Positions 51,201 through 62,659 of a stretch of DNA of 64,000 nt are shown in pieces. The notes under the pieces are model-generated. The model was given only the letters and a program-made list of their open reading frames with translations, ran no database searches and was not told the DNA's origin. Location of the stretch: assembly GCA_914767715.1 (NCBI GenBank), contig OU612073.1:14570001-14634000 (forward strand). Direction: 5' to 3'. This DNA comes from Membranipora membranacea (Eukaryota > Bryozoa > Gymnolaemata > Cheilostomatida > Membraniporidae). A program made the position numbers and the translations under genes. Position 1 is the stretch's first letter; every line of letters starts with the position of its first letter.

Positions 51201-54200
51201 AAAGTGAGTGATAAAATCTTTGAATACATTTTTTTTGTCGTCGAGTCATCATATCTCAGTAAGCTACAGTATATATCTAAGTAGAAAGTTAGGGTTTTCG
51301 CTAGTTTTACACCGGTCAGACTGCTAGCTTTATTAATTTCGCTTTCAAGCCTCTCCCAACAGACCTGAAACATTTTCAACCAAATCAATGATAAAGTACG
51401 AGATTGAGGAAGAATATTACGCAGTCCTGAGATAGTTTAAGAGAATAATTAAATGAAGAAACTTATCTTTTGTACCAATGGATACAAATTCTCTTTGCTT
51501 GTTCAATAGATTCACTTCTTTTGCTATATAGTATTAGAAATTAAAATCAAAAGAGCTTTTATCTTGCTGATGTTATCCCCCCACACTATAAACCGAAGCT
51601 TTCAACGTAATTTGAAGTGAATCCTCATGGCACAACTGCAGATGCATCGAATAAACGACATTGAAATTTTACAAACCTCCAACAGGAATGTTCCATCCTC
51701 ATGTAGAATATTCTTGATGAGTTCATCTCGATAAGCTTTCATAGTGTTGTCAGCTTGTAGAGCTTTAGACACAATGCAGAGCATATGGTCGATCCAGTCA
51801 TTTCTTCTCTCAGACTCCAGTAGGTCATTGAACTCGGGCTTTGAGCAAAATGAAACGGCGTTCACCTCATCCAGTTCAGTCTGTCTCTGCAGCCTATGAA
51901 GGAAGCAGTAGTTTTGTTATCTCTAGAATGGTTGATTAAAAACCGGTCGACCAAAGTGATTGGTTTTAGAACATGGCACATCTCGAAGATCATGTTTGGT
52001 ACACATGGCCAGTATTGATAGTTGCTTCCTTCCACTGATAAGCCAGAGAACAGGACCAACAGTATCAAGCAACCAGGTTATTCTAATAAGATGTTATATA
52101 AAATTGTACTGCTCAATGAAATGGGTGCTGTATTATGTTGTGTTTTACTTGCCCACAAGTCAGGAACATGCAGAGCTGTTTGAAGCAGAAATCAAGGTAT
52201 ACTGGCAGGGGGAATTTTCATTTGTCTATTGATAGCAAGGGAATTCCCCTTGAAGTTATCACAGAGTAAGGATATACAGAGTGGACAGTTCAATGATAGT
52301 TATAGTGCCTGCGGTTTTTGATTCACTGGGGGAAAATTGTGCACAGCTGGATGCCAAAAACTCATTATCTCTATATGTTACAATGGCATTTTTCTTGCAG
52401 ACATCCCTACCTTTGATGGGCCATAATTCATTCTGTATTTATCCTAAAGACTGATTCCCAACTTTGTTGGAATGTCCAATCTTCAAGCTATACACCATAT
52501 TATTGTCATTTTTTGCTAGGATTCATGGGCTAAGAGTAATCCAGGTTTTTGAAATGAGTTTTGTCATATAGATTTACATGTGACAATTGATAGACGGCTG
52601 GTCATCAAAATTAGGAAATGTCCGTGCATTGACCTAAGCCCTATGTAAATCTATATGATAAAACTCATTTTAAAAACCTGGATTACTCATAGCCTATGTA
52701 TCCTAGCAAAAAATGACAACAATATGGTGTATAGCTCGAAGATTGGACATTTCAGAAAAGTTAGAAATCAGTCTTTAGGATAAATACAGAATGAATTATG
52801 ACCTATCAAAGGTGGCTATGTCTGCATGACAAAACTCCACTGTAACTTATATATATTTTGAAATTGGCAGGTGGCCAGATTGATGAATTTCCCCCAGTAG
52901 ATAAAAACCGCAGGCACTATAACGATCATTGAAGTGTCCCCTCTGTTTATCCTTACTCTGTGAAGTTATCAATCTGAGTACTGATGTAATGTTTTCCAAT
53001 ATATTATATACATGATTTTCATTGATATGACATTAAGCAGCTATTGATCGATTTTCTCTATACCATAAAATGGTGATTTCGCTAAAACTGGCGGCTACCT
53101 ACGCACTAGTCGTTGTAGCTAGGTTTCTAGGTTGCCGCTGTTTCTAATTGTTTTGGGCAAACCTTTCATGCAAGAAAAGCTGCAAATGAGTCCAAGACCT
53201 GCTGATATAAATAAGCTTTGACTCGGGAAGAAACTCTCGATGCAAGAGAATCAGATCAAACCTGATCAACAAAATGTGTCAGCCATTCTTCGATCAGACT
53301 AACTTGACTTACCTGTTGCCTTATTCAACATCACATGGATTGAACTAAGTAACTGATTGACTAAGTTCCTGATCATAAAAGTGTTAACATTTCTCCCATA
53401 TGCAGTATTCAACAACTAGAGGCCAAAAGTGGGGTAGACACTACACCAACCAAGTCTTATCAAAACATCCCTTGCTACGAACAGAGTTCTCCTATTCAAT
53501 AAGTTCTCTATTAATTCTTTCTCAGTAAAACATGAGAAAACAGTAGGTCTTCAAGTTTTGAATGTACCCAAGTTTTTGAAACCATTATACCATTATATAT
53601 ATGACAGACAACTATCACAAATAGTTGACGACGGAAATCCTTACCCCAAGGGATCACAGTCTGAATGAGTGGTATATATAAAGGTTGCTTCCCAAAATCA
53701 CATACTCATGGCAAATTTTGGACAGCTTTCTGGAGATTGATTGTCATAGAATATGTAATTACCTGTCGCCCCAGTTAAGTCTTCACACCTGCCGTGTTCT
53801 GGCTTCCGCATTGTGTATTATAGATTATATGAAAGCTTACCGTGATAAGCATTACAGTTGTCAGAAATGATATTTTCATAACCAGTGTGTTTTGTTTATG
53901 GGTCTCACCATGACATTCATAGAAATTTGGGTTCCATAGAGGCATAATTTGTAGGGGCTTACCAGCAAATATGATGGTGGCTTTCGAGGGTAACTGTAAA
54001 TTGCTGAACAGACTGAACAGACTGAACAGCTGAACAGAATTTCTCAGACTACTATTTGTTTGATTCTTTACATGATTGGCTAATTTTGCATAAGCATGGA
54101 CAATTCTTTATATTCTTCTCATTAAATTATTTATTTTAAGTTTGCATTCACCTTGGTTTCTTTCAATTTTATTCACAGTAATTTTTTCGTCGTTACACTA

Positions 54201-54760
54201 CTAGTGAATGGATGGAAAGTAGCCCCCCTCCCCCTATAAACAAAGCTTGTTAAGACTGGCTGGATGGAAGGTTGAGCTGGATAATGTTTCTGGTGTCCAA
54301 TTTCCAGAACACCATCAGATTTGGTCAGAAATGGCACATTGATTGCTTCATTTGCTTGCCCTAAATGTGTTATATTAGGTGCCAACAGGAACTTAATGAC
54401 TCATCGAATCATTTGGTTGAGAGGAATATGTTTGAGAAGTGATAGTCACCCAGAGAAATGACTACAAATGATAATTTAAGTCTGAGAATTTCTGTTCAGC
54501 TGTTCAGTCCGTTCAGCCTGTTCAGCAATTTACAGTTACCGTGGCTTTCGATATAACTTAAAACTTAACTTACAGGTTATAGCTGATCATTTTTCTTTCC
54601 TTCCTGTTGCGCTTTTCGTGTTCTCCATTATGATGTGGTTGTATTCTTCCTGGACTGCTATAGGAAGATGATCCAGCCTGAGAAGTGATTCTCTGCCCGC
54701 CCCTATCATTACCTGGCATCGGGATAGAGGTCATTTGATCGTCAGGAACCAGTCTCTCCA
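35102..54760 (-). CDS. znfx1-like: ZNFX1-like helicase/NF-X1 zinc-finger gene C, nearly complete
   Basis: Exons (minus strand): 54760-54574, 51893-51677, 51364-51063, 50579-50446, 49942-49732, 49487-49333, 49020-48798, 48153-47939, 47556-47260, 46607-46471, 46376-46196, 45335-45237, 45065-45003, 44718-44574, 44112-44002, 43787-43597, 43368-43150, 42885-42774, 42551-42397, 42271-42113, 41841-41707, 41377-41243, 41050-40804, 40536-40366, 39284-39192, 38976-38872, 38235-38143, 37443-37300, 36966-36759, 36534-36376 and 36247-35102. I checked the phase at each junction; it holds throughout. The sum is about 2,050 codons, close to the roughly 1,900 residues of vertebrate ZNFX1. The first coding exon with the ATG is upstream and not identified. 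One defect: exon 42551-42397 ends in T, giving a TGA across the junction with 42271. Apart from that the gene looks intact. Confidence 0.85.
36376..41377 (-). CDS. znfx1-like: Gene C, NF-X1 finger array (one exon fewer than gene A)
   Basis: Exons 41377-41243, 41050-40804, 40536-40366, 39284-39192, 38976-38872, 38235-38143, 37443-37300, 36966-36759 and 36534-36376 match gene A in order, length and phase (135, 247, 171, 93, 105, 93, 144, 208 and 159 bp). The 108-bp exon found in A (3464-3571) and B (17799-17692) is absent: the C sequence passes from CTACTCTTTGACATGAATTG to ATGTTTGCTATACC within about 25 bases near 39570. Because that exon starts and ends in the same phase, the array stays in frame. 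Confidence 0.85.
42113..48153 (-). CDS. znfx1-like: Gene C, SF1 helicase core
   Basis: In order: Q-motif exon 48153-47939 ([19 protein letters not shown]); Walker A GPPGTGKT split over 47939/47556; motif Ia [18 protein letters not shown]; Walker B of DEAA type ([18 protein letters not shown]) in 43787-43597; motif III region [11 protein letters not shown] and motif IV region [15 protein letters not shown] in 43368-43150; motif V SLVRSN and motif [13 protein letters not shown] in 42271-42113. All expected ATPase residues are present. Exons 46607-44002 form the insertion between motifs Ia and II that is large in the ZNFX1 group. The junction 42397/42271 makes TGA, so motifs V and VI and everything downstream would be lost unless splicing differs. 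Confidence 0.85.
49333..54760 (-). CDS. znfx1-like: Gene C, N-terminal region before the helicase
   Basis: Six exons. The first (54760-54574) is polar and of low complexity ([20 protein letters not shown]), as is usual at the ZNFX1 N-terminus. The next two are helical ([37 protein letters not shown]), where vertebrate ZNFX1 has an armadillo-type repeat region. Exons 50579-50446 and 49942-49732 carry [18 protein letters not shown] and [20 protein letters not shown], the conserved block that leads into the helicase in this family. The intron between 54574 and 51893 holds two inverted-repeat elements. Confidence 0.75.
52260..52962. mobile_element. 703-bp non-autonomous inverted-repeat DNA element
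   Basis: Arms of roughly 330-350 bp fold back on each other around 52610 with small mismatches. Termini are CACAGAGTAAGGAT and its reverse complement, flanked by the direct repeat AAGTTAT (52253-52259 and 52963-52969). No transposase frame. The same 14-bp ends and a 7-bp duplication occur at 58328-58356. It sits in the first visible intron of gene C. I cannot assign a superfamily. Confidence 0.85.
53988..54540. mobile_element. 553-bp inverted-repeat element with 11-bp target duplication
   Basis: About 62-bp terminal inverted repeats (53989-54050 and 54479-54540) begin GGTAACTGTAAATTGCTG and contain short CTGAACAGA repeats. The direct repeat GTGGCTTTCGA flanks it (53977-53987 and 54541-54551). 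An 11-bp duplication fits Mutator-like elements, but no transposase is present. It lies a few tens of bases 3' of the first visible exon of gene C, in the intron. Confidence 0.8.
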
Positions 54761-57700
54761 CTATATCAAATTATACCAACCTGTGGCTTACAGCTTACAG
54801 TACATGCATTAAAGAAAATGAAGAGAGGAATGAAACTGAGGTTTGCATTATGTACTACAGCATTCTACCACATTTTCACAATGCTCAGTTATTTAAAGTC
54901 AAAAATGCTCAGTTGTAGTTATCTCCTCCTTACTTTTCCAAAAGCTATCTCCTTCCTACAGTTTTTAATTCAGAATAACCACATTTGGTCACCTGGATCG
55001 TTAGTCAATCAGCTAACTATTCATTTATCTCTCTCTGCAAAAAACTCCAAATCTGACAAAAAATCTCCAAGTTTGTGTTTTACTGTTTGGGCAGAACTAC
55101 ACTTCGACATGGTAACTCACAGAGATCTGGTTTTTTTTGGAGCATCAGTTCATCACATTATCTAAATGAGCTTTTGAGGGCATGTTTGAAATATTTTTTT
55201 GACATATTTAAAATTGCGATTTACTTTTTCATTACGGTGTTTATTTCATCCATCAGTGCAGTGGCAATGTTGCGCAAGGCAGTGCAAAGAGCCTATATAT
55301 TTGTAGTTTCTATGCCATTGTGTACAGTTTCAAACAAATTCTAATTGCCTTTTATCAAAGGAGTGGAGCAATTTACAAATGACAATGGAGATGCTATACA
55401 TAACTTAAACAAAAGAATATTTCTGTTGGTTGATATAAGTTTTCAGTATAGATCGTGGTGACCCATCAGTCACCCATCAAATTCTATCAGAATGACTATA
55501 GACCTCAAAATAATTAATATTATTAATATTCCGAAACATGGTTTGGATTTGGCTTTTTCAGTGGATAATGTTCAATGATAGCATTTTCAAACTACACCTA
55601 AATGTTTGAGCTTAAATTTTACTCGAATGTCATCCCAATATTTTTATTATTGAAAAACACTAATGTAACTATGCTGGATGCGTATAGGATTATGATAACT
55701 GTGTGTCTGGAGGGCTCACCCTTAATAACACACATGATATTCCATGTGAAATATTCTGCTGCATTTTCAGTGAGCTGGTTTCTGTATGTTCGACCTTGGT
55801 GTATTTATCACCATTAAGGAATTGCAGTCCTGAAATAACCATTGACAGCATTCATGTTACGGTTGAATTTGTAAATTTTTTTTAAAATCGTGCCCTGGGA
55901 CTGCATCTATACTGCAACAAGTTATAATGTTGTTACTTTTGAGGATTCGGTTAGCCAAACAGGTGGGCTGCCTCAATAAACAACAAATCTGAGATGGCCT
56001 CCAAACAAAATTGGAAGCAATTCTTCACGCAGTGCGTTGAAACGATCCAATTACAATTGAGACCTCTGCTGGATGAAGATATCAGTTAGAGCAATTACAG
56101 ACATTGTTTTCTCAGAGTAAATTTTCTAATCCCTCAAGAAAATCTTATTTGTAAACAATCAGTGTATTGCAGTCTCTATGTTTCATTACAGGGAAAGAAT
56201 TTGTTACTGTTGTGCCTTGTTTATCTTTTCCAAAGGATTTAAAGGCAATGTAATTTTAGAATATCAAAACCTGAGGATTACCTTTGTGTCTCAAGACTTG
56301 TTGCTTCTTATGATATTTATGTATTATAGCATTATTACATCAGATTAAAATTGAAGGTTGAATTAAATCAGATGTCTTGTCGCAAGCAACATCCTGGAGC
56401 ATAGGCGGCAAAATTTGTTGCCTTAATGGCCAGGCCGCAATATCTGCGCCAGGTTGCTCTCTGTTTGCAGGCAGGTCGGAGCACACCTGGGTTCCAACCA
56501 TAGCCCAGTGCTAGACAATTTGTAATCCTGCTCAGTCCAAATATATTTTCCAACCAGCATTCCAAGCCCGAAACCCCAGTTCTGATACAAAAAATTTCGC
56601 CCATATTGGGTGCCCCGTTTTTTTATACCAATTTTATTGCATCTAAAATATCATATCATATTATGTTGAATCAATAGGCTTTAGTGGCTGGCTACTCATA
56701 TATTTACATTTTTGCAATCGACCATGACACCTTGTCGACATTCAATTATCCACACTCTCTTTACTCAACAAAAACATGGTCCATGCTTCTAAAAAGTTAT
56801 ACAATGTTGCGATCACTTCACTCTTGGTTAGCCGGGTAAACCTTCTTCCGGGAGTTATTGCACAATCAAGTAGAGGGTGCCCTGGGACTGCTTCTATACT
56901 GCAACAAGTTATAATGTCGTTACTTTTGAGGATTCGGTTAGCCAAACAGGTGGGCTGCCTCAATAAACAACAAATCTGAGATGGCCTCCAAACAAAATCT
57001 GAAGCAATTCTCCATGCGGTGCATTGAAACGATCCAAGTACAATTGAGACCTAAGCTGGATGAAGATATCAGTTAGAGCAATTACAGACATTGTTTTCTC
57101 ACAGTAAATTTTCTAATCCCTCAAGAAAATCTTATTTGTAAACAACCAGTTGTATTGCAGTCTCTGTGTTTCATTACAGGGAAAGAATTTGTTACTGTTG
57201 TGCCTTGTTTATATTTTCCAAATTAAAAGCAATGTAATATTAGAATATCAAAACCTGAGGATAACCTTTGTGTCTCAAGACTGATTAAAATTGAAGGTTG
57301 ATTTAAATCAGATGTCTTGTCACAAGCCACATCCCGGAGCATAGGCGGCGAAATTCGTTGCCTTAGTGGCCAGGCCACAATATCTGGGCCAGGTTGCTCT
57401 CTGTTTGCAGGCAGGTCGGCGCACACCTGGGTGCCAACCAAAGCCCAGTAGACGATGGACCGCAGACACATTTGATATGAGGCCCTTTCGATAAATTTAA
57501 GGTTCAATGATTGCACAGACCAAGGGTACATTGTGGCAGCATCATTCAACGATTGTAATAGTTAATCCTATTGTAAAAACTGCCACAATACTGCCTTCCT
57601 AGCTATACCCACCGTATCAATTTAGCTAGGATAGTTAGGTGTAATTTAAGCATAAAACTTCATGTCTAATTGTGGAGTAAGGCTGTACAAAGAGAAATTT

Positions 57701-58300
57701 TTACGGGAGAGCCTGCATATTCTATTTTTTACTGTAATCAAGAACTTTGAATTCAGTTCATTCTCCAGAACCCTATAATTGTGACAAATAGATGAAAGGA
57801 GTTTTTGGCATCAAGCTTCCCATAACTTTCCCCTTGATGCAAAGCTCGCAGGTACCTTGACCAAGGAGTAAAAAACTCTTTCCTTGAGTATTGTTAAAAA
57901 ATTTACTCTGAATCCCTTTACTCTGTAAAGCAGTCTATCCACATGCTTGAAACTAAAATGTTTTACACAGATAGATAGATGGGGTGATAACTCTATACTG
58001 CAAATGAGCCACCAAATTTCAACAATAAGAGAAGACAACTTCTTAGCCCAAGATTTGCCCAAATTGACTTTAATGAACTGAGGTGAACTTGATATTTCGA
58101 TTTGTAATTTTCATTGGTAGAGCAATTGTGAATGAGGTATACTGTACAGGTTGTACAGTACACACAAAGGGGACTTCCCGTATTATTAGACTAACTTGAT
58201 AAGTTATAACCAATGACTATGACATGACACTCCCGCTGTTCCCTGTTCACAGCAATTCAAGCGTGAAAACGAGTGTTTGTCATTTTAGGATGCTGTGCTC
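54761..58300. other. Presumed 5' region of gene C and intergenic DNA
   Basis: The 5' exon(s) and promoter of gene C should lie here, but I could not identify them. The stretch contains the direct duplication at 55891-57449. Open frames are short and lack motifs. Confidence 0.35.
55891..57449 (+). repeat. Direct duplication, two copies about 600 bp long
   Basis: 55891-56509 matches 56878-57449 (offset 987 bases), both starting TGCCCTGGGACTGC and ending at AGCCCAGT. Copy 2 lacks about 45 bases present in copy 1 near 56290-56340. No coding content recognised; it could be a dispersed repeat inserted twice or a segmental tandem duplication. Confidence 0.75.
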
Positions 58301-58327
58301 GCTTGCTCTGTTTATATAAGATTACAA

Positions 58328-58356
58328 CACAGAGTAAGGATTATCCTTACTCTGTG
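58328..58356. mobile_element. 29-bp palindrome: both termini of the 52260 element and nothing else
   Basis: CACAGAGTAAGGAT, one T, then ATCCTTACTCTGTG. It is flanked by ATTACAA on both sides (58321-58327 and 58357-58363), a 7-bp duplication like that of the 703-bp element. Confidence 0.75.
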
Positions 58357-58487
58357 ATTACAATGTAGAAATGATTTCTTTCTGCAGACATAGCCTTACT
58401 TATTTCAGATTTGCCTGAGAATGGTTCATGCAATTCTCTTGATTTTTTTTACATGTGTTACCAGAACATATGGGCCACTACGGCAGA

Positions 58488-58598
58488 CGAGCTGCGCCAG
58501 GGGAGAAAATAATTTCAGATGGCGCAGCTCGGCTAGAGGCACTTTACATGTGGCGCAGCTCGGCTAGAGGCGATTTATATGTGGCGCAGCTAGGCTAG
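58488..58598. repeat. 31-bp tandem repeat with an inverted copy upstream
   Basis: Units start at 58520, 58551 and 58582 (the last one partial) with TGGCGCAGCTCGGCTAG. The 12-mer CGAGCTGCGCCA at 58488-58499 is the reverse complement of the unit start, so it can pair with unit 1 across 20 bases. This is GC-rich in an AT-rich setting. Confidence 0.7.
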
Positions 58599-58745
58599 TT
58601 TCAAAAATTGTTACCAAGAGCATATAATTCCCAATATTGATAGACTTGTAAAAACTTGCTCATCTGTCGGAACTGATAAAGGAGCGGGAATTTATCACAG
58701 CTCTATTGTTCAAGATCTAGCTGAAAAAGCAAGAGGACTATTTTA

Positions 58746-61151
58746 AGTTGAACTAGGAGTGGCAGTCACAGCAGGGAGTCACAGTCAGTGTTCGTGAAGT
58801 TGCTTGACTTTCCCTACCTATGAAATGTCTGTAAGTATAGTATAGTATTCTCCACAATAAGGTATGAAAGTTATATTATTAAGGTAGTGAATAGTGATTA
58901 AGTATCATTATCATCATGTGAAGGAATGATTGGATTGGATGTGTTGATCATTTAAATAGGGCTACTTACTACTTGTACTACCTACTTCTCTCTTCTACCA
59001 AGTCCAAGGAGTATCAGCTTCCCTGGTTGCTCCTTGCTTCTACCACTCACATCAATCATTGCATTTTCTTATTTTGGTTGGTTTGGGCTCTATTGTGTGG
59101 ATGCACAAACAAAGCAATGAGCTGCCCAAGGCCAATGTTTTGATAATTGGTAATGATGTTGATGAAATATGTATCAATCAAGAGTGGCTACTCACACTCA
59201 CAGGCTACCTAGTACTAGTACTACAGGCTGCTACTGAGTGAGTAATGGTCACAGGCCTACTCCAACATATGGGTCAATGGCAGTGAGTATTTGACTGCCC
59301 TTTTGGGTTTTTTGTTGTTTGAAACCCAACCAGCGTGGGAGGGGGGCAGACATTGCCAGAGACCAACCCAGGCTTTGGAGTAACTCGTGTATACAGTGTA
59401 AGGTGTATAATCATGTCTGCTAGATGTAGGGCATATACTGCAAGCGTAGAGAGGGCTTTAGAGCTCATCAAGTTACTTTGTTTAAAGTTTGACTGTGATT
59501 GATGTGTCAGTAATTTGTCCAAATAACATTTTTGTAAGTTTATATGTTTTATTTTACAGCCTGTATGATTATGAAGGAGGATTTTAGAGATTAACCAGAG
59601 ATAAGCCATAGGAATCATATGCAATCATCACTAGACCGACTTAATCTTTGATCCCGTATAAACCTCAACATGTATCAGGATTGCATTGGTAAGACCAAGG
59701 AGTTAGAGGGAACTCCTTGGTAAGACAGTGGCTGGTTCACTTAGCCGGATATAAGATGCTGAGACTTCGTAAAATTATTTTCCAATGAACAACTAGAGAT
59801 CCATGAGAATTTATACACAATAATAATTCCATAGCACAGCTCATCTCCTAGTCTTGCAACATCTAACTGTAAGTTGTAGATGATAAATCAATGTCAAGCA
59901 TGCAACTTCAGTTAGTATCCAATGCTGTTGATAGTGATACCTAGGGAGTTTTTGCGGTATCAATTTGATGAACAAACTTCATCAGGGTGCTTGGTCACTT
60001 GGTGCAGGCCCCAGAGAACTGAGAAGAAGTCCTCGCACCCTGCTATACTCTGCTTAAATCTATCAATAATAACCAGATCAAATGATTCACAGTGTTTTGT
60101 GCTGATCATTTTTATTTTTAGGTACATTGAATATAATATGTATAACGGCCATAGGTATTCTGGCTCGTAGTCACATTGATCCAACTTTTTTGGGTCAAAC
60201 CAAACGCATATCCTTACTCCAACTTTGGAGAGTGATAGTAAGTCCTTGGGTGAACAAAAGATATCAGGGAGTATGTATGATCAAGGAGTTGGGGACAAAA
60301 TATAACATTTGTCCCTAACTCCCTGGTATGATTGTATCAGACATATGAGTTGTCCTCTCAACTAAAATCAATCCTCCCAAGGTAGTCTGGTCATTTAGCT
60401 CAATTAGACAATTCGTGCACAAATCGTTTACTCAGAATGTATAGGTATAGTTTTATCTATGAGAGAGTGATTTGGGAACGAGACCTAAGTAGGGCACCTA
60501 AGCTGTTTTTTAATCAAAGAACTTTCAGTCACTGTTGACAAAATTCTCATCTATCTATGCGTTATTCTGTAGACTAAACAGCCAAGTCATATCATCCCTG
60601 CATGAATATAGATGGTAATACAGCTGTCACAAAAATGCGTCAAGTGAACTTTCTAGGCATAGTATAATCATTATTGTGCTTAAATTACGTTACACAAAAC
60701 AAATAACGAAAAAAGAAATAAAGGAGCCAGTTATGTCAGCTCCTCAACAACAAACAAACATGGTATGTAAGAAGAAAAAATAAAAATGCGACCAAGGAGA
60801 AAATTTTGATAATAATTTGGTACCCAATTACAGATTACAGTTGTCAAATCAGTTCACCAATGTATTTGTTGTCTATTAGAACTGACGATTGATTTCAATC
60901 AGCTTATCAGTGGCACTTTGGGCATTTACAATTCAAATGTGCTTGACTGCTTGAGGTCCTAAACTGAAAACCTGACCCACAAGCAATCAAAAAAATCAAT
61001 AAATACTAAGACCGAGGAGTTAGACTTCTGTAAAGAGGTCATCTGGGCTTCTTTGTGGCACTACGTGGCGGACTCGTATCTCATAGTTGATCGGCAAGTT
61101 GCATGTCGGCATATTGATCATCCAGATGACTTTATTTCCAACAATATTATG
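58746..61151. other. Intergenic stretch without recognised genes
   Basis: Apart from small hairpins (59694-59721; an imperfect one near 60289-60322), I see no exon chain or element match. Confidence 0.35.
59686..59726. repeat. Small hairpin with flanking direct repeat
   Basis: ACCAAGGAGTT (59694-59704) pairs with 59711-59721 across six bases, and TTGGTAAGAC occurs at 59686-59695 and 59717-59726. Confidence 0.5.
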
Positions 61152-61439
61152 TTAGAACACTGGGCCATAGGCTGGTTTTAATTTTGTGGTCATCACCTTG
61201 TCTTCAACCGTCCTGAAAGGGAAAATTATAATAGGATCAATTAATGCAGAAACCAAATGAGATGCTCAACTGTGAAAAAAAGTTCATATTCCTGGGTTAG
61301 AGATAGAACTAAGAGGTCATTGAATGAAAGAATTGAATGTAATATGAAAGTCAAACATTGCTACATACCCAGACAGGTTTTGGAGTAGGACCATGGGGTC
61401 ATAGATAGATAAGATAGTAATCTGCCAGTGAGGGTGCTG
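61152..61439 (-). CDS. Last two exons of an unidentified minus-strand gene
   Basis: Exon 61439-61369 reads QHPHWQITILSIYDPMVLLQ then NLS and ends GG before a GTATGT donor. Exon 61212-61152 follows an acceptor after CCCTTTCAG, completes the Gly codon and reads TVEDKVMTTKLKPAYGPVF and TAA. The phases fit and the acceptor tract is good, so I believe the pair. I do not recognise the protein. Upstream exons were not found; the first acceptor lies at the edge of a dispersed repeat (TCAGTGGTGTCCCA on the plus strand). Confidence 0.45.
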
Positions 61440-61467
61440 CTCAGTGGTGTCCCAAGGCCCCAACGAG

Positions 61468-61526
61468 CCCCAACGCCGTTGGGGAAAGAGATTTTGGCCC
61501 ATACACAACCCCAACGGTCGTTGGGG
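61468..61526. repeat. Paired CCCCAACG palindromes
   Basis: CCCCAACGCCGTTGGGG (61468-61484) and CCCCAACGGTCGTTGGGG (61509-61526) are near-perfect hairpins 41 bases apart, each followed by AAAG. A further CCCCAACG lies just before, at 61459-61466. Confidence 0.65.
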
Positions 61527-62659
61527 AAAGAAAATTTGTTTATTATTCATTTTTGTATCATCATTTTTGTGGTCACTTTGTGCAGCTGACAAGCTCCTGA
61601 CCGTAACTACAACTGTTACTAAGGAAGTACAGTAGCGAGTAGGTACCTGTTGTGGTAAAGGCACTGTATAGCCTGGGTTTTCCAACAAAATGAAAGTTCT
61701 GCTGAGCACTGATCAAGACCTATCTATATTTTTATGTTATGAATCTTAGAGACTGAGGCTAGGTCAAGGTTATTTTTAAATGAAAAGAAAGATTTTGTCT
61801 TTCATACATTCATTCATTCCCCATGAAATATGGAGAAGAAACAACAGGGTTTATTTAGGTTCTTTAAAAGGTTAGTATTCATCTCTATTCCATGATTGGG
61901 TATGTGTTTACTTACACAATCTTCCCTGGCTGAACATACAAACAACCATTTATTATGAGGATGAGAAAGGAAAACTGTTGGCCCAAGGACAGTGACACAC
62001 TACACTTACTGCGCCTTTGCTTTGGGATCACCAATCATAATCATATTTTCAATGTTTTCATCATGGCAAAAAGGGAGGAAGACTGTCTCACAGGATAATT
62101 GGTCAGTCTAGTCTATTATTCTTCCAGTCATCCTTCCAATGCAAGGAGCCTGTGTTCTGTGGTGTGGTCTGTCATCTTGACATGACTGACAGGCTTTGAT
62201 AGATAGTAGTCCATTAGTTAGTGTTTGATTGGGCTCAAGTTTTCTGAAACCATTGCTGTCCATGTCCATGGTTTCCTGCTGTTGCAGAATTAGAAATGAA
62301 TGTCACATGAGGAATAACTAACAACAAAGCAGTTCTCCCGCGATCATGTAGGCCTACGTAGGCCATCTTCTTGGAATCAATCCTCGCCGAGATACATGCT
62401 TTCATTTATATTCCATCACCTAAAACACTACACTGGGAAATAACACAAAATCATTTAATGCAAAGCTGCATTGATTGACACACAGCATCGAAGGAAGCTC
62501 ATTTGTGTAGAGAGATATGCTTTATTATTGCCTCCTATATCTTTTCAGATGTAGGTTGGGTTGGAGGTTTACAATAGAAAATACTGATGAGCTTCCTGTG
62601 CTGCACCGTTATTTATTGCACATATTAATTGAATCCACAATTGATATTTTTGTTCTTAG

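Noticed and set aside
57811-58062. 83-codon minus-strand open frame
   Set aside because: No recognisable motif, no splice partner, and composition like the surrounding intergenic DNA.
58601-58745. Open frame reading YQEHIIPNIDRLVKTCSS and on to a TAA
   Set aside because: The sequence looks protein-like, but I found no matching upstream exon, no good acceptor other than one inside the 31-bp repeat, and no family match.
61317-61709. 130-codon minus-strand frame covering the unknown gene's penultimate exon
   Set aside because: It runs through the CCCCAACG palindromes and a simple repeat; only the part from 61439 to 61369 has exon borders that fit the next exon.
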